DNA of 43,034 nt from Archaeoglobaceae archaeon (GCA_030153385.1 JASKJN010000007.1:1-43034), one strand, 5' to 3'. Counted from the stretch's first letter, positions 1 to 8,330 are shown. A program made the numbers and translations. Notes: generated by a model not told the origin, from the letters alone.

Positions 1-74
1 GCAAAGCTTCCATCTTTCACAGAAGTAACGATGTAGAGCCCGTAGCTGATCTTGTAAAGGGCTGAAAGGTTCAT
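1..74 (-). CDS. Ferric reductase / flavin reductase-like protein, N-terminal fragment
   Basis: Only the first 24 codons lie in the window; the gene runs off the left edge. The minus-strand ATG at 72-74 overlaps the ferritin stop as ATGA, so the two genes are translationally coupled. The visible residues include YKISYGLYIVTS, which matches what I recall of the start of the A. fulgidus ferric reductase, a small FMN-binding enzyme of the flavin reductase family that reduces Fe(III) with NAD(P)H. Next to ferritin, a role in releasing stored iron is a reasonable inference. A general flavin reductase or flavoredoxin-type domain is the alternative, because only the N-terminus is visible. Confidence 0.7.
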   Translation of the reverse strand, partial: MNLSALYKISYGLYIVTSVKDGSF

Positions 75-580
75 TCTTCACCTCCAAATTTTCTTTGTCC
101 AAGTTCAGCATCGAGTAAAAATAGGGCACTTTTTTCATCCTTTAGCATCTTGAGCCTTTCAACAATCTCCCTGAAGGTTTTCTCCTCCTCAACCTGCTCG
201 CCAACAAACCACTGGAGCATGTTAAAAGTAGCATGGTCTTTTTCCACGATTGCAAGATCCACAAGCTCGTCTATGAGCTTTGTAACCTTCATTTCATGTT
301 CAAGTGCGTGTTCAAACGCACTCAGCGGAGATTCCCAGCTCTTTGGCGGTTCCTCAATTGCAAAAAGCTCAACTCTTCCGCCCCTGCTCGAGATATAGTC
401 GAAGAACTTCATTGCATGCATCAGCTCCTCATGCCACTGCGCTCTCATCCAGCCTGCAAACCCTTTAAGACCTATCGACTCAAAGTAGGCAGACATCGAA
501 AGATAGAGATATGCAGAGTAGATTTCCCGATTCAACTGCTGGTTCAGGGCTCTAACGACTTTATCCCCAATAACTGCCAT
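71..580 (-). CDS. ftn: Ferritin (non-heme iron storage protein)
   Basis: This is a 169-residue four-helix-bundle ferritin that oxidises Fe(II) and stores the mineral in a protein cage in the cytoplasm. Ferroxidase-centre ligands are visible: Glu19 in helix A, then Glu52 and His55 in a WHEELMH motif. The C-terminal LLDAELGQRKF matches archaeal ferritins closely. The start ATG at 578-580 has a Shine-Dalgarno GGTGAG just upstream and a TATA-like AGATTTAAAT near 610-622. The gene is first in an operon with the ferric reductase fragment. In A. fulgidus ferritin, Lys150/Arg151 are linked to an open tetrahedral cage; here the pair is Lys150/Ser151. Confidence 0.95.
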   Translation of the reverse strand: MAVIGDKVVRALNQQLNREIYSAYLYLSMSAYFESIGLKGFAGWMRAQWHEELMHAMKFFDYISSRGGRVELFAIEEPPKSWESPLSAFEHALEHEMKVTKLIDELVDLAIVEKDHATFNMLQWFVGEQVEEEKTFREIVERLKMLKDEKSALFLLDAELGQRKFGGEE

Positions 581-603
581 CTTCTCACCAATGATCTTTT
601 AGG

Positions 604-617
604 TTAAATCGATTTAA
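604..617. promoter_or_regulatory. Ferritin promoter with perfect palindrome
   Basis: TTAAATCGATTTAA is a perfect 14-base palindrome overlapping the AT-rich TATA region of the ferritin gene, whose ATG is at 580. A site here would block TBP binding, so it is a good candidate operator for a metal-dependent repressor. The regulator itself is not visible in the window, and an AT-rich palindrome can arise by chance. Confidence 0.4.
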
Positions 618-637
618 ATCTTTCCCGGTTTAGACTG

Positions 638-910
638 CTATAGGCCAAACTCTTCGAGAAATTCCCTTATCTTTCTATATTTTTCAAGGAATTTAAATCC
701 CTTATCGGTTAGAGAGTAGTATTTCCTGCCCCTTTTGTCGTAGATCTCTCTTATGAATCCCTTTTTTATCAGCTCGTTAAGATATTCGTTGAAGTTCTGC
801 GAAGAGAGATTTGAGAAACGCAGAAGAGGAGTCGGGAGAATCGAGTTGTTGTGATCCAAAATGGTTTTAAGAATGTCGTGTATTATTTCAAGCCTATCCC
901 TCTTCTTCAT
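638..910 (-). CDS. Winged-helix transcriptional regulator
   Basis: This is a 90-residue archaeal winged-helix protein. Helices near residues 7-20, 29-35 and 38-50 are followed by a wing (KGFIREIYDKRGRKYYSLTDKG) and a C-terminal helix, the pattern of the small HTH_45/COG3432 family. I chose ATG at 908-910 over GTG at 919 because AGGTGA lies five bases before it, overlapping the upstream stop. The gene directly follows the seven-helix membrane protein on the same strand and is probably cotranscribed with it, so it may be the DNA-binding output of a membrane sensor. The target is unknown. Confidence 0.75.
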   Translation of the reverse strand: MKKRDRLEIIHDILKTILDHNNSILPTPLLRFSNLSSQNFNEYLNELIKKGFIREIYDKRGRKYYSLTDKGFKFLEKYRKIREFLEEFGL

Positions 911-919
911 GACCTTCAC

Positions 920-1606
920 CTAAGTAGTTCTCGAAACTCTATAAGCAATGTAGCCCACGAAGAATGCCGAAAGAGTGTATAATATAAGTCTAATCTCAAA
1001 ATGCATTCGAATAGTCAGCAAGACCACGTTTATAACCCAAAAAACAAAGATCAGGATGTAAATTGGATATATTCCAGCAAAGAAGGGTTTTTTCTTCTCA
1101 GCTTTTTGGTAGCTAAGGTATATAGAGGTCATTAGGATTGTAAAGAAAATGATCTGAGAAACCAAAAGGTAATTGGCTCCGAATAAAAGGGTAAGGAAAG
1201 CAACAAAAACTGCAAGTATGTGAACAATGGTTTCATGACTATGTTCCCCGAGTTTTCGCCAAATTAGGCTAAGAATGAGATACAGGATAGATAAGGAGCC
1301 GAAATAGGCTAAGAAGAACCCGCTGAAGAGGGCAACAATGCGGAGATCTGGGAAAAGCAAACGGGGAGGAACTTCGAAAATAACTCCCCAAGAGAGCAAA
1401 AGATAAAGAACAGATCTCGAGAGGTAGGCGATTCCGAGAAAGAGAAAAGAGAATCTGAAATATCTTATGCTTTTTTCGGATGTCAGCTCGTAGATCTCCT
1501 TTGTTTTGAAGTATATTAGGGTGCAGAAGATGAATAGTGAGATTGAATATAGGATCTCCGGGACCAAAAACTCGAATATGAAAGTTTGGGGTGGAATTGG
1601 TGGCAT
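920..1606 (-). CDS. Seven-helix membrane protein of unknown function
   Basis: This 228-residue protein is mostly hydrophobic. Predicted membrane segments lie near residues 15-35, 49-72, 90-115, 127-146, 149-166, 177-199 and 204-222, separated by short charged loops. I do not recognise a named family; the layout resembles the 7TM sensor modules found in front of archaeal kinases, but no cytoplasmic catalytic domain follows. The winged-helix gene begins directly after its stop. A TATA box (CTTATATAG near 1628-1638, minus strand) is about 27 bases before the ATG, suggesting a leaderless transcript. Confidence 0.7.
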   Translation of the reverse strand: MPPIPPQTFIFEFLVPEILYSISLFIFCTLIYFKTKEIYELTSEKSIRYFRFSFLFLGIAYLSRSVLYLLLSWGVIFEVPPRLLFPDLRIVALFSGFFLAYFGSLSILYLILSLIWRKLGEHSHETIVHILAVFVAFLTLLFGANYLLVSQIIFFTILMTSIYLSYQKAEKKKPFFAGIYPIYILIFVFWVINVVLLTIRMHFEIRLILYTLSAFFVGYIAYRVSRTT

Positions 1607-1695
1607 GATCGGAATTTGCTTAAAACTATATAAGAAAAATGGATCTAATCTAAAGTGTATACTTTTATTTCAGTCGAAGACGACTATTTAACCCA

Positions 1696-2061
1696 CTAAT
1701 TTTTATTAACCATAGACTTCGCTTCAATTTGTTCTATGAGCTCCTTAAGTGTTTTTTTTGTGAAAGGTTTCTCTAATATTCCCTTTGCCCCTGCATTGAG
1801 GAGTTCTTTTCCCCTGCTCCTCGCAAATGCGGTTATTCCTACGATGATCGCATTCGGATCGAACCTGAGAATTTCCCTGGTAGTCTCCACCCCATCCATT
1901 CCGGGCATGCTTATGTCCATCAAAACGAGATCTGGCTTGATTTTCTTGTAAAGCTCTAAACCCTCAAGTCCGCTTGCCGCTTCAAAAACCTCATGTTCTT
2001 TTAGCATGATCTTTACAATTTCCCTTATGCTCTCATCATCATCGACAATCAAAATCTTCAT
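1696..2061 (-). CDS. Response regulator receiver domain protein (CheY-like)
   Basis: This is a stand-alone 121-residue receiver domain. It has the acidic cluster Asp7-Asp8-Asp9, the phosphoacceptor Asp49 in VLMDISMPGMDG, Thr77 and Lys98 in EKPF. There is no output domain, so it would act by protein contact or as a phosphate relay. A TATA-like AGTTATTATACT lies about 26 bases before the ATG. The nearest kinase gene in the window, at 5637-6995, is broken, so the partner kinase is probably elsewhere. It is upstream of, and codirectional with, the seven-helix protein and winged-helix regulator. Confidence 0.92.
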   Translation of the reverse strand: MKILIVDDDESIREIVKIMLKEHEVFEAASGLEGLELYKKIKPDLVLMDISMPGMDGVETTREILRFDPNAIIVGITAFARSRGKELLNAGAKGILEKPFTKKTLKELIEQIEAKSMVNKN

Positions 2062-2100
2062 GATAACAGCTGTAGTAGTAATCAGTATAATAACTTTTTC

Positions 2101-3300
2101 TTACACTTCTGAAACCCCGAACACCTTTCCCGCTCTCGACTGGCTCTGCAGAACCTCTTCACCCCTCAAATAGACCTGTACTGGAAAAACCGCCTTGAAT
2201 CCCTCATAAGGTGTCCAACCGCAGAGAGAGTGTAGATCCTCCGCCCTTATCTCCCTGACTTCTTTCAGATCAAAGACTGCAAAGTTAGCAAACTTTCCAA
2301 CCTCTATTTCTCCATAATCCCTAAAGCCAAAGACCTTCGCGGGATTTGTCGCTATCTTCTCAACCAGATCCCTGAAGCTAACAAAACCTCTTCTTGCAAG
2401 CTCAACAAATATAGGATAAGTTGTTTCCACACCCGGAAAACCTGCAGAGCCATTCTTTTTGTCCTCCAAGGTGTGAGGTGCGTGATCTGATGCAAGTATC
2501 TGTATTCTATTAAAATTCCTTAGAAGCCAGTCCGCATCACTTTTCTGCCTCAAAGGCGGATTCACGTTCACCAGATCTCCAAGTCTGTTGTAATCTTCAA
2601 CGCTTAAAAGAATATGATGGGGTGCAACCTCAAAGCTTCCCTTGCTCACTCTCTCCACAGCCTCCCTTGTTGAAAGATGGCAGAAGTGGAAATTTCCTAT
2701 TTTCTCACATTCCTCCACAGCAAAAATTTCTGCCTCTTTTTTTCTAAACAGAAAGTTTGGAAAACCTCTCTCAACAAACCTCGGATCTTCTGCGTGGATC
2801 GTGACCTTCGCATTCAAATTCAATTTTTTCAGCGTCTCATAACCAATTTCAAGCTCTTTTTTGTCGTTCTGGAGAAAAACCTCGCCTATAGCAGGCAGAA
2901 AATACTTTTTTCTTATTTTTTCTACCTCCTCTGCTATTCTTTCCGAGTTTTTATTTGTAAGGGCAAGATTCAGTGCGTAATCAACATAACTCCTTTTTTC
3001 CGCTATTTCCATTCTTCTGAAGTAAGTCTCCGCATTGTCCACCACTGGCCTTGTGTTGGGCTGATCGACAACGAGACAAATCCCGCCATGCAAAGCGGAG
3101 AGACTACCTGTCTCGATAGTCTCCTTCTCTCTCTCTTCAAAATCCCGAAAATGAACGTGCACGTCTATTCCCGCAGGCAAGATTATGCCATTCACCTTTC
3201 TGCCTTTAACGAGTTTACCGATCCTCTTTATCCTGCCCTCCTCCACTTCCACGCCCGCCTCGACAAACTCGCCCCTATAGAAGAGCTTACCGTATATCAT
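2101..3300 (-). CDS. pyrC: Dihydroorotase
   Basis: This 399-residue amidohydrolase closes carbamoyl-aspartate to dihydroorotate in pyrimidine synthesis. The metal-binding DVHVHFRD motif has His48 and His50; later metal or catalytic positions appear in VTIHAED, FCHLST and ILASDHAPHT. The length and the GFRDYGEIEVGKFANF C-terminal region fit the archaeal class I enzyme. It starts seven bases after the CinA-like gene with GAGGT as ribosome binding site, so it is the third gene of an argG-cinA-pyrC operon. Related cyclic amidohydrolases such as allantoinase are less likely. Confidence 0.93.
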   Translation of the reverse strand: MIYGKLFYRGEFVEAGVEVEEGRIKRIGKLVKGRKVNGIILPAGIDVHVHFRDFEEREKETIETGSLSALHGGICLVVDQPNTRPVVDNAETYFRRMEIAEKRSYVDYALNLALTNKNSERIAEEVEKIRKKYFLPAIGEVFLQNDKKELEIGYETLKKLNLNAKVTIHAEDPRFVERGFPNFLFRKKEAEIFAVEECEKIGNFHFCHLSTREAVERVSKGSFEVAPHHILLSVEDYNRLGDLVNVNPPLRQKSDADWLLRNFNRIQILASDHAPHTLEDKKNGSAGFPGVETTYPIFVELARRGFVSFRDLVEKIATNPAKVFGFRDYGEIEVGKFANFAVFDLKEVREIRAEDLHSLCGWTPYEGFKAVFPVQVYLRGEEVLQSQSRAGKVFGVSEV

Positions 3301-3306
3301 AAAACC

Positions 3307-4023
3307 TCAGTCATGCAAAAATCCGCTGATCTCATGCCTCTTCAGAAGCTGTCTGAATCTTTCCACAGCAGATCTGACTCTTTCCCTGTTCTTACCCGAG
3401 AATTTCACAATCACATAGCCAAACTTCGGATATGAGCCTATTTCTACATCGGGAAACTCATCAACCACTTTGTTCAGCTCTTCAAGGATCCTCGATTCAT
3501 ATCCATCGACTCTAACCTGATCTTCGAAGTATTCAAGCTTTTCAAACCTGTTTAAGATTTTCTCGAATGTGTTCTTCATCTCCTCAGGCACTCCCGGCAT
3601 TACCGCGACATTCTCAACTATGTATGCGGGTGCAGCTCCCACATCGTTCCAGACGATCTCCGAACCTTCAGGCACCGAAGAAATCTTTCTTACCGCTAAT
3701 TCACTATCGCTCTTGATCTTGGTCTTAACACGTTCGTAAACTTCTTTATTTATCTTCAGTTCCCTTTTCAAAGCCTTTGCCACTCCCTCGCTTGTTACAT
3801 CGTCATGCGTTGCTCCAAGACCACCAGTAACAAATACGAAGTCAAAAAGTCTTGAAGCTTTTCCGATCTCATCTGCGATCTCCTCAACGCTGTCCGGGAT
3901 AACGAGAATTCTCTTAACTTCATGTCCGAGCTCCGTTAGCTTTTTGGCAATGTATGAAGCATTCGTATTTACAGTATCTCCCCTAAGCAACTCGTTTCCA
4001 ACGCTTATTATTGCGACTCTCAT
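3307..4023 (-). CDS. CinA-like molybdopterin-binding domain protein
   Basis: This 238-residue protein is a COG1058/CinA N-terminal (MoaB/Mog-fold) domain. The start [21 protein letters not shown] and the later [14 protein letters not shown] and [11 protein letters not shown] segments are typical. The C-terminal nicotinamide-mononucleotide deamidase domain of bacterial CinA is absent, as is usual in archaeal members. CinA N-domains hydrolyse nucleotide pyrophosphates such as ADP-ribose, so nucleotide clean-up is possible, but the archaeal substrate is uncertain. Its ATG overlaps the argG stop as ATGA, showing tight coupling. Confidence 0.88.
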   Translation of the reverse strand: MRVAIISVGNELLRGDTVNTNASYIAKKLTELGHEVKRILVIPDSVEEIADEIGKASRLFDFVFVTGGLGATHDDVTSEGVAKALKRELKINKEVYERVKTKIKSDSELAVRKISSVPEGSEIVWNDVGAAPAYIVENVAVMPGVPEEMKNTFEKILNRFEKLEYFEDQVRVDGYESRILEELNKVVDEFPDVEIGSYPKFGYVIVKFSGKNRERVRSAVERFRQLLKRHEISGFLHD

Positions 4024-5201
4024 AATCTTTCCCTCTTTATTCTCTGAAACATCCTTCCCTGCAGTCCGTGGAATACTGCAAAGCCTTCTGCAAGCCTCTG
4101 GTCGATCGCCTTTGTGTCAAAGGAGACAAGCTGTTCAGAATACAGAGCATAATCCGAATACCTTGCGATCGGCATAACCGAACCCTTATAAAGCCTGAGT
4201 TTCACCCATCCCGTGACTCTTTCCTGTGTCTTGTCGATGAAAGCGTTTAGGTCTTCAAAGAGTGGATCATTTGTGAGTCCATAGTAAACGAGCTCCGCCC
4301 ATTCTTCCTCAATTATCTTCTTGAGCTTGAGTTCCCTTCTGCTAAGAACAAGTTTTTCAAGGTCTCTATGTGCTGTTATCAAAATCGTGGCAGCGGGATG
4401 CTCGTAGTTTTCCCTTGCCTTCAATCCAAGAACACGGTCTTCGATCATGTCTGTCCTACCAATTCCGTGCCTGCCACCAATCTCGTTTAGAAGCTTTACA
4501 AGCTCGAAACCTTCGAGCTTCTTGTCGTTCACAGCTACTGGAATTCCTTTTTCGAAATCGATCTTTATTATCTCCGGCTTGTCAGGCAAAGTTTCTGCCT
4601 TCGCAGTCCATTCGTAGATCTCCTCTGGTGGAATAAAGCTCGGATCTTCAAGCTTTCCACCTTCGATGCTCCTGCTCCATAAATTTTCGTCGACACTGAA
4701 AGGATTCTCCTTCGTCGCTGGGACCTCGATCCCGTGTTGCTTTGCGTACTCTATTTCCCACTCTCTCGTCAGATTCAGCTCCCTCACTGGTGCAACAACC
4801 CTGAAGTTGTACTGTCTGAAGACGTTCTCAAATCTGAGCTGGTCATTTCCCTTTCCCGTGCAACCGTGAGCTATCGCATCCGCTTTTTCCTTCAAAGCTA
4901 CTTCCACAACCTTCTCCGCGATTATTGGTCTTGCAATTGCTGTGCCGAGGACGTAGCCTTCATAATCCCCGTTCGCCTTTATCAGCCTGTATATCGCTTC
5001 AACAAATTCCTCTCTCGCGGGAACGGTGTAATGTCTGTCCGCATACTTCTCCCCTCTCTCCTCTGCCCTTTTAAGCTCTGATTCAGGCAGTCCGATATCG
5101 ACTGTGGCGGTAATGACCTCATCAAAACCATACTTTTCTCTCAGAAGGAAAATGCATACCGTGGTATCGAGTCCACCGGAGTAAGCAAGCACGACTTTCA
5201 T
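4020..5201 (-). CDS. argG: Argininosuccinate synthase
   Basis: This 393-residue enzyme joins citrulline and aspartate using ATP in arginine synthesis. The N-terminal PP-loop [10 protein letters not shown] is clear, followed by [24 protein letters not shown] and [14 protein letters not shown], all diagnostic of ArgG. The length is standard. A strong TATA box (CTTATATAT, minus strand, near 5222-5231) lies about 25 bases before the ATG and no Shine-Dalgarno is seen, so the message is probably leaderless. It leads the argG-cinA-pyrC operon. Confidence 0.97.
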   Translation of the reverse strand: MKVVLAYSGGLDTTVCIFLLREKYGFDEVITATVDIGLPESELKRAEERGEKYADRHYTVPAREEFVEAIYRLIKANGDYEGYVLGTAIARPIIAEKVVEVALKEKADAIAHGCTGKGNDQLRFENVFRQYNFRVVAPVRELNLTREWEIEYAKQHGIEVPATKENPFSVDENLWSRSIEGGKLEDPSFIPPEEIYEWTAKAETLPDKPEIIKIDFEKGIPVAVNDKKLEGFELVKLLNEIGGRHGIGRTDMIEDRVLGLKARENYEHPAATILITAHRDLEKLVLSRRELKLKKIIEEEWAELVYYGLTNDPLFEDLNAFIDKTQERVTGWVKLRLYKGSVMPIARYSDYALYSEQLVSFDTKAIDQRLAEGFAVFHGLQGRMFQRIKRERL

Positions 5202-5221
5202 GCGTCATTTTAAACTTCAGG

Positions 5222-5232
5222 ATATATAAGCT
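5222..5232 (-). promoter_or_regulatory. TATA box of argG
   Basis: CTTATATATCC on the minus strand is centred about 25 bases before the argG ATG, so transcription would begin at or next to the start codon. The divergent tatA gene has its own AT-rich box (CTTTTAAAT, 5264-5272). Confidence 0.7.
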
Positions 5233-5287
5233 TGCGAGAGTGGTCTGAATTTTGAGAGAAAATCTTTTAAATCTCTATATAGAAATA

Positions 5288-5617
5288 ATGACAATGGAGT
5301 TCGCAAGAATGTTCATTGGAACCCAAGAGCTTTTGCTGATTATTATCGTCGTCCTCCTGCTTTTTGGAGCGAGTAAAATCCCCGAATTAGCGAGAAACCT
5401 CGGAAGAGGTGTTGCTGAATTCAAAAAAGCACAAAGAGAGGCGGAAATGGAGCTCAGGGAACTGGAGAGAGATCTGAAGATTTCCAAGGAAGAGAAAAGA
5501 AAAAAGCTTGAGAAAATAGCTCAAAGCCTTAACATAAATCCCGAAGGAAAAAGCGATGAGGAATTGCTCGAGGAAATAAACAGAGCTTTACCAAAAGCAG
5601 AGAAAGCGGAACCTTAA
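5288..5617 (+). CDS. tatA: Sec-independent translocase subunit TatA/E-like
   Basis: This protein of about 109 residues has one N-terminal membrane helix ([15 protein letters not shown]), the hinge [14 protein letters not shown] and then a long charged amphipathic/coiled-coil tail, the standard TatA layout. With TatC it forms the twin-arginine pathway for export of folded proteins. I prefer ATG 5288 (or ATG 5294) over an earlier frame opening at 5252, because the TATA box CTTTTAAAT at 5264-5272 would place the transcript start near 5290. The rest of the Tat set is not adjacent: tatC is at 13980 and a second TatA-like gene at 40724. Confidence 0.88.
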   Translation: MTMEFARMFIGTQELLLIIIVVLLLFGASKIPELARNLGRGVAEFKKAQREAEMELRELERDLKISKEEKRKKLEKIAQSLNINPEGKSDEELLEEINRALPKAEKAEP

Positions 5618-5636
5618 GAGCAAAAATTTAAGTCTT

Positions 5637-6995
5637 TTACAAAAAGCTAATCTTTAAAGGCAGTCTGATCTCAAACCCCGCCCCCTGTGGTTTATTATCA
5701 AAGACAGAGATTGTTCCACCGAGATATTCGACGATTTTCTTAGAAAGCAAGAGCCCCAGACCACCACCTTTCCTCGTTGAAACTCTTGTCTTGAAGAGCT
5801 TTTCTTTGATCTCCGCAGGAATTCCAGCGCCGTTGTCAGTTATTCTCAGAACGCAGTAATCTCTATCTCTAAAAGCCTTCATTTCAACCGTTATTGGCTT
5901 AACCTTTCCGTGCTGTATGGAATTCCGAACTATGTTGTCAATAACGAATTCCGGAGCCTCATTCGCTGGGACTTCAATTTCTTCAACTTCTGCGTGGAAT
6001 TTCACATCCTGATCATTCGCATACTACTTCTCGATCACATTATTAACAACTTCGCGAATATTCACTGGCTTAAGCTCGCCAAGGGCAAGTTCAACGGATT
6101 TTGATGCTTCAAGCTTCTGAACTATTGAATCCAGTGATCCCAGAGCTTTTTCAAGCAGTTTCTCATCACCCAGCTCAATTGCCCCTCTGACAACTGTGAT
6201 CTCATTAAGAATATCATGCCTCAAAATACTTCCAAGGACAAGCAGAAAGTCATTCAGCTTTCTGAGCTTCTCATTTGCCTCATGCAGTCTTGTAACGTCT
6301 ATTGCTGTAACGTAGGATGTTGGTTTCCCGTTGAAAACTATTGGCCTTGCTCTTATCGAATGCCATCTCACGCCATGCTTTGTTAAAACCCTGAAATCGT
6401 ACTCTTCAGTCCCTCTGAGACCTGCCTGTCTTTCCATGTTTCTCCTGTAAACGAGATCTCTGTCCTCTGGGTGCACGAATTCGAAAGCATTTCTGCTCAT
6501 GAGCTCTTCAAGCGAGTAGCCACTAAGCTCTTCCATATACCTGTTCGCAAAGACGATCTTCTCCCCCTGGACGATATACATGGCTGCAAGTGCATCGTCT
6601 ATCAGGCTTCTGTAGAACCTCTCGCTTTATTCCAGCTCTTCGCGGAGCTTTTTCTGTCTCGTTATATCAATGAAGTTGATTATTCCGAATTTTCCGTGCT
6701 TTTTCAGAAAACCCCAGACCCATCTGACTTCTCCGTTCTTTTTCACATATCTAAATTCGGAGAAAAAATTTTTTCCAGCTCTCACATCTTCCAGTACTGA
6801 AAGAAGTCTTTCACGATCCTCTGGATGAGCCAGAAACGTGAGATGATGTTTTTCTATGATCTCTTCTTCTGAATAACCTGTTGCCTCTGAGAAGACCTTG
6901 TTTACGTAAAGATAGGCATAGGTATCAAGGTCAAAGATTGCTGTTCCTGCAAGCGATTCGTCAACAAATTCTTTCCACATCTCACCTACGATCAT
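5637..6995 (-). pseudogene. PAS-PAS-histidine kinase gene interrupted by two in-frame stops
   Basis: One continuous frame of 453 codons reads PAS, PAS, dimerisation/phosphoacceptor and HATPase domains but contains two internal stops: TAA at 6627-6629, between REELE and SERFYRSL, and TAG at 6024-6026, between NVIEK and YANDQD. The frame does not shift at either stop. Pieces: first PAS 6627-6995; second PAS plus H-box region 6024-6581 (phosphoacceptor His in ILRHDILNEI); ATPase 5637-6005 with N-box DNIVRNSIQHG, G1 ITDNGAGIP and G2 GGGLGL. A TATA box near 7014-7028 precedes the ATG. Most likely a recent pseudogene; readthrough, expression as separate domains, or sequencing error cannot be excluded. 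Confidence 0.8.
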
Positions 6996-7144
6996 GATAA
7001 TAATTGTAGTTGTTTTTCTATTTATCTCTTACTCTTTTATCCAAACACTTAAGCTCATCGATGCTGTTCGCTTTTGCGAGAGAAGATACTTTCACCCCAA
7101 CAACTACTCATTTTGGCAGAAAGAACCGCCCATAGTCTATTGAG

Positions 7145-7239
7145 CGCCGGGGGTGGGATTTGAACCCACGCGGGCGATGCCCACACGCTCTCTGTTGCTA
7201 GAACTCCAGGCGTGCGCCTTGCCACTCGGCAACCCCGGC
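7145..7239 (-). tRNA. tRNA-Ser (anticodon GGA) with a 14-nt intron
   Basis: This is a class II tRNA with acceptor stem GCCGGGG/CCCCGGC, discriminator G, D arm GCC/GGC, long variable arm GGGC-ATC-GCCC and T arm GTGGG-TTCAAAT-CCCAC. The anticodon stem CACGC/GCGTG encloses 21 bases rather than 7. Removing 14 bases (7190-7203, TTCTAGCAACAGAG) after position 37 leaves loop CTGGAGA with anticodon GGA at 7205-7207. Position 37/38 is the usual archaeal intron site. CCA is not encoded. A TATA box (CATATATCTT, minus strand) lies about 27 bases upstream. Confidence 0.9.
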
Positions 7240-7261
7240 TCAAAAGTTGTGAGCGAATTAA

Positions 7262-7270
7262 GATATATGC
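7262..7270 (-). promoter_or_regulatory. TATA box of tRNA-Ser
   Basis: GCATATATC on the minus strand is centred about 27 bases upstream of the first tRNA base, the standard archaeal spacing. The divergent radical SAM gene has a separate box, GGTTTTATTATAT, at 7291-7303. Confidence 0.65.
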
Positions 7271-7319
7271 CTTTTGTTCCGGAGGGATAAGGTTTTATTA
7301 TATTCTTCAGAATTCCATC

Positions 7320-8330
7320 GTGGTAAAGGGTCTTGAAAGATACACCCAGATCAACCAGGGAGAAGCGGTTGCGAAATTCCAGATAGCGAAGAGAATTGAG
7401 GCAGAAAAGGTTGAAGGATTGGAAGAGCTTTTAAAAGTTCATTCCAAGCTAAAAAAAGATTTTAAGAAGATCCTACTTGAAGGTGACCTTGATATTCTCA
7501 AAGTAGAACCAAAGAGCTACTCCTTCCTGCATTTGAAGAGAGATCTTCTGAAAGAAATGCTGAAGGAATGCAAGTTCTGTGAGCGGAGATGTGGTGTGAA
7601 CAGATATGAGACCACTGGATTCTGTAAATGCTCTTCGAAGAGCTATTACAGCAGTGAGTTTCTGCATTTGGGTGAGGAGCCTGAGCTTGTGCCTTCACAC
7701 ACGATATTCTTCAACCGCTGCACATTTGCCTGTGTTTTCTGCCAGAATTATGACATAGTATACAGCGACGATATGCCTGTTAATCCTGAAGAGCTTGGAA
7801 TGCTCATAGACATTCGATACAGGCAGGGAAGCAGAAATGTGAACTTCGTTGGCGGGAATCCTGACCAGCACGCGCACACGATTGCAGAGATCTTGCTAAA
7901 TGTCAGATCCAATATTCCCGTTGTCTGGAACTCGAACATGTATCACAGCGAGGAACTTGCGGAGATAATAGAGGATTTCGTCGACGTCTGGCTTGGAGAC
8001 TTCAAGTACGGCAACAACAGCTGTGCATTGAGATATTCAAAGGCCCCGAGATATATGGAGGTCGTTAAAAGAAACTTTTTGAGGGCCAAGGAAAACGGAG
8101 ATCTTCTTATCAGACACCTTGTGATGCCAAACCACCTCCAGTGCTGTACGAAAAAAGTCATTGATTGGGTTGCAGAAAATCTCGGAGAGGGAGTTAGATT
8201 TAATCTGATGTTCCAGTACCGTCCAATGTTCAAGGCTAACGAATATCCGGAGATCTCAAGAATGCTTAAAACTGAAGAAATGAAGTTGGCCTACGAAATT
8301 GCTTCTCGAAAGTTGTCAAACCTCGTATGA
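7320..8330 (+). CDS. Radical SAM protein, PflX/COG1313-like
   Basis: This protein of about 336 residues has the radical SAM CxxxCxxC motif at Cys134, Cys138 and Cys141 (CTFACVFC), preceded by a cysteine cluster CKFCERRCGVNR...GFC near residues 84-104 that is typical of the COG1313 pyruvate-formate-lyase-activating-enzyme-like family. The substrate is unknown. I chose GTG at 7320: a TATA box, GGTTTTATTATAT, at 7291-7303 predicts transcription start there, and the upstream in-frame codons run through the tRNA. Its stop overlaps the helicase start as ATGA, so the two are cotranslated. Confidence 0.85.
   Translation: MVKGLERYTQINQGEAVAKFQIAKRIEAEKVEGLEELLKVHSKLKKDFKKILLEGDLDILKVEPKSYSFLHLKRDLLKEMLKECKFCERRCGVNRYETTGFCKCSSKSYYSSEFLHLGEEPELVPSHTIFFNRCTFACVFCQNYDIVYSDDMPVNPEELGMLIDIRYRQGSRNVNFVGGNPDQHAHTIAEILLNVRSNIPVVWNSNMYHSEELAEIIEDFVDVWLGDFKYGNNSCALRYSKAPRYMEVVKRNFLRAKENGDLLIRHLVMPNHLQCCTKKVIDWVAENLGEGVRFNLMFQYRPMFKANEYPEISRMLKTEEMKLAYEIASRKLSNLV

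Noticed and set aside
2677-3435. A 252-codon plus-strand frame
   Set aside because: It is antisense to pyrC and the CinA-like gene; it has no ribosome binding site and no conserved motif.
6024-6026. TAG in the kinase frame read as pyrrolysine
   Set aside because: The same gene is also broken by a TAA, and pyrrolysine is not expected in Archaeoglobales; the position is not a known pyrrolysine site.
7060-7090. Small hairpin TCGC-TTTT-GCGA between the kinase and tRNA-Ser
   Set aside because: Four base pairs without a following T-run; too weak to call a terminator or a small RNA.
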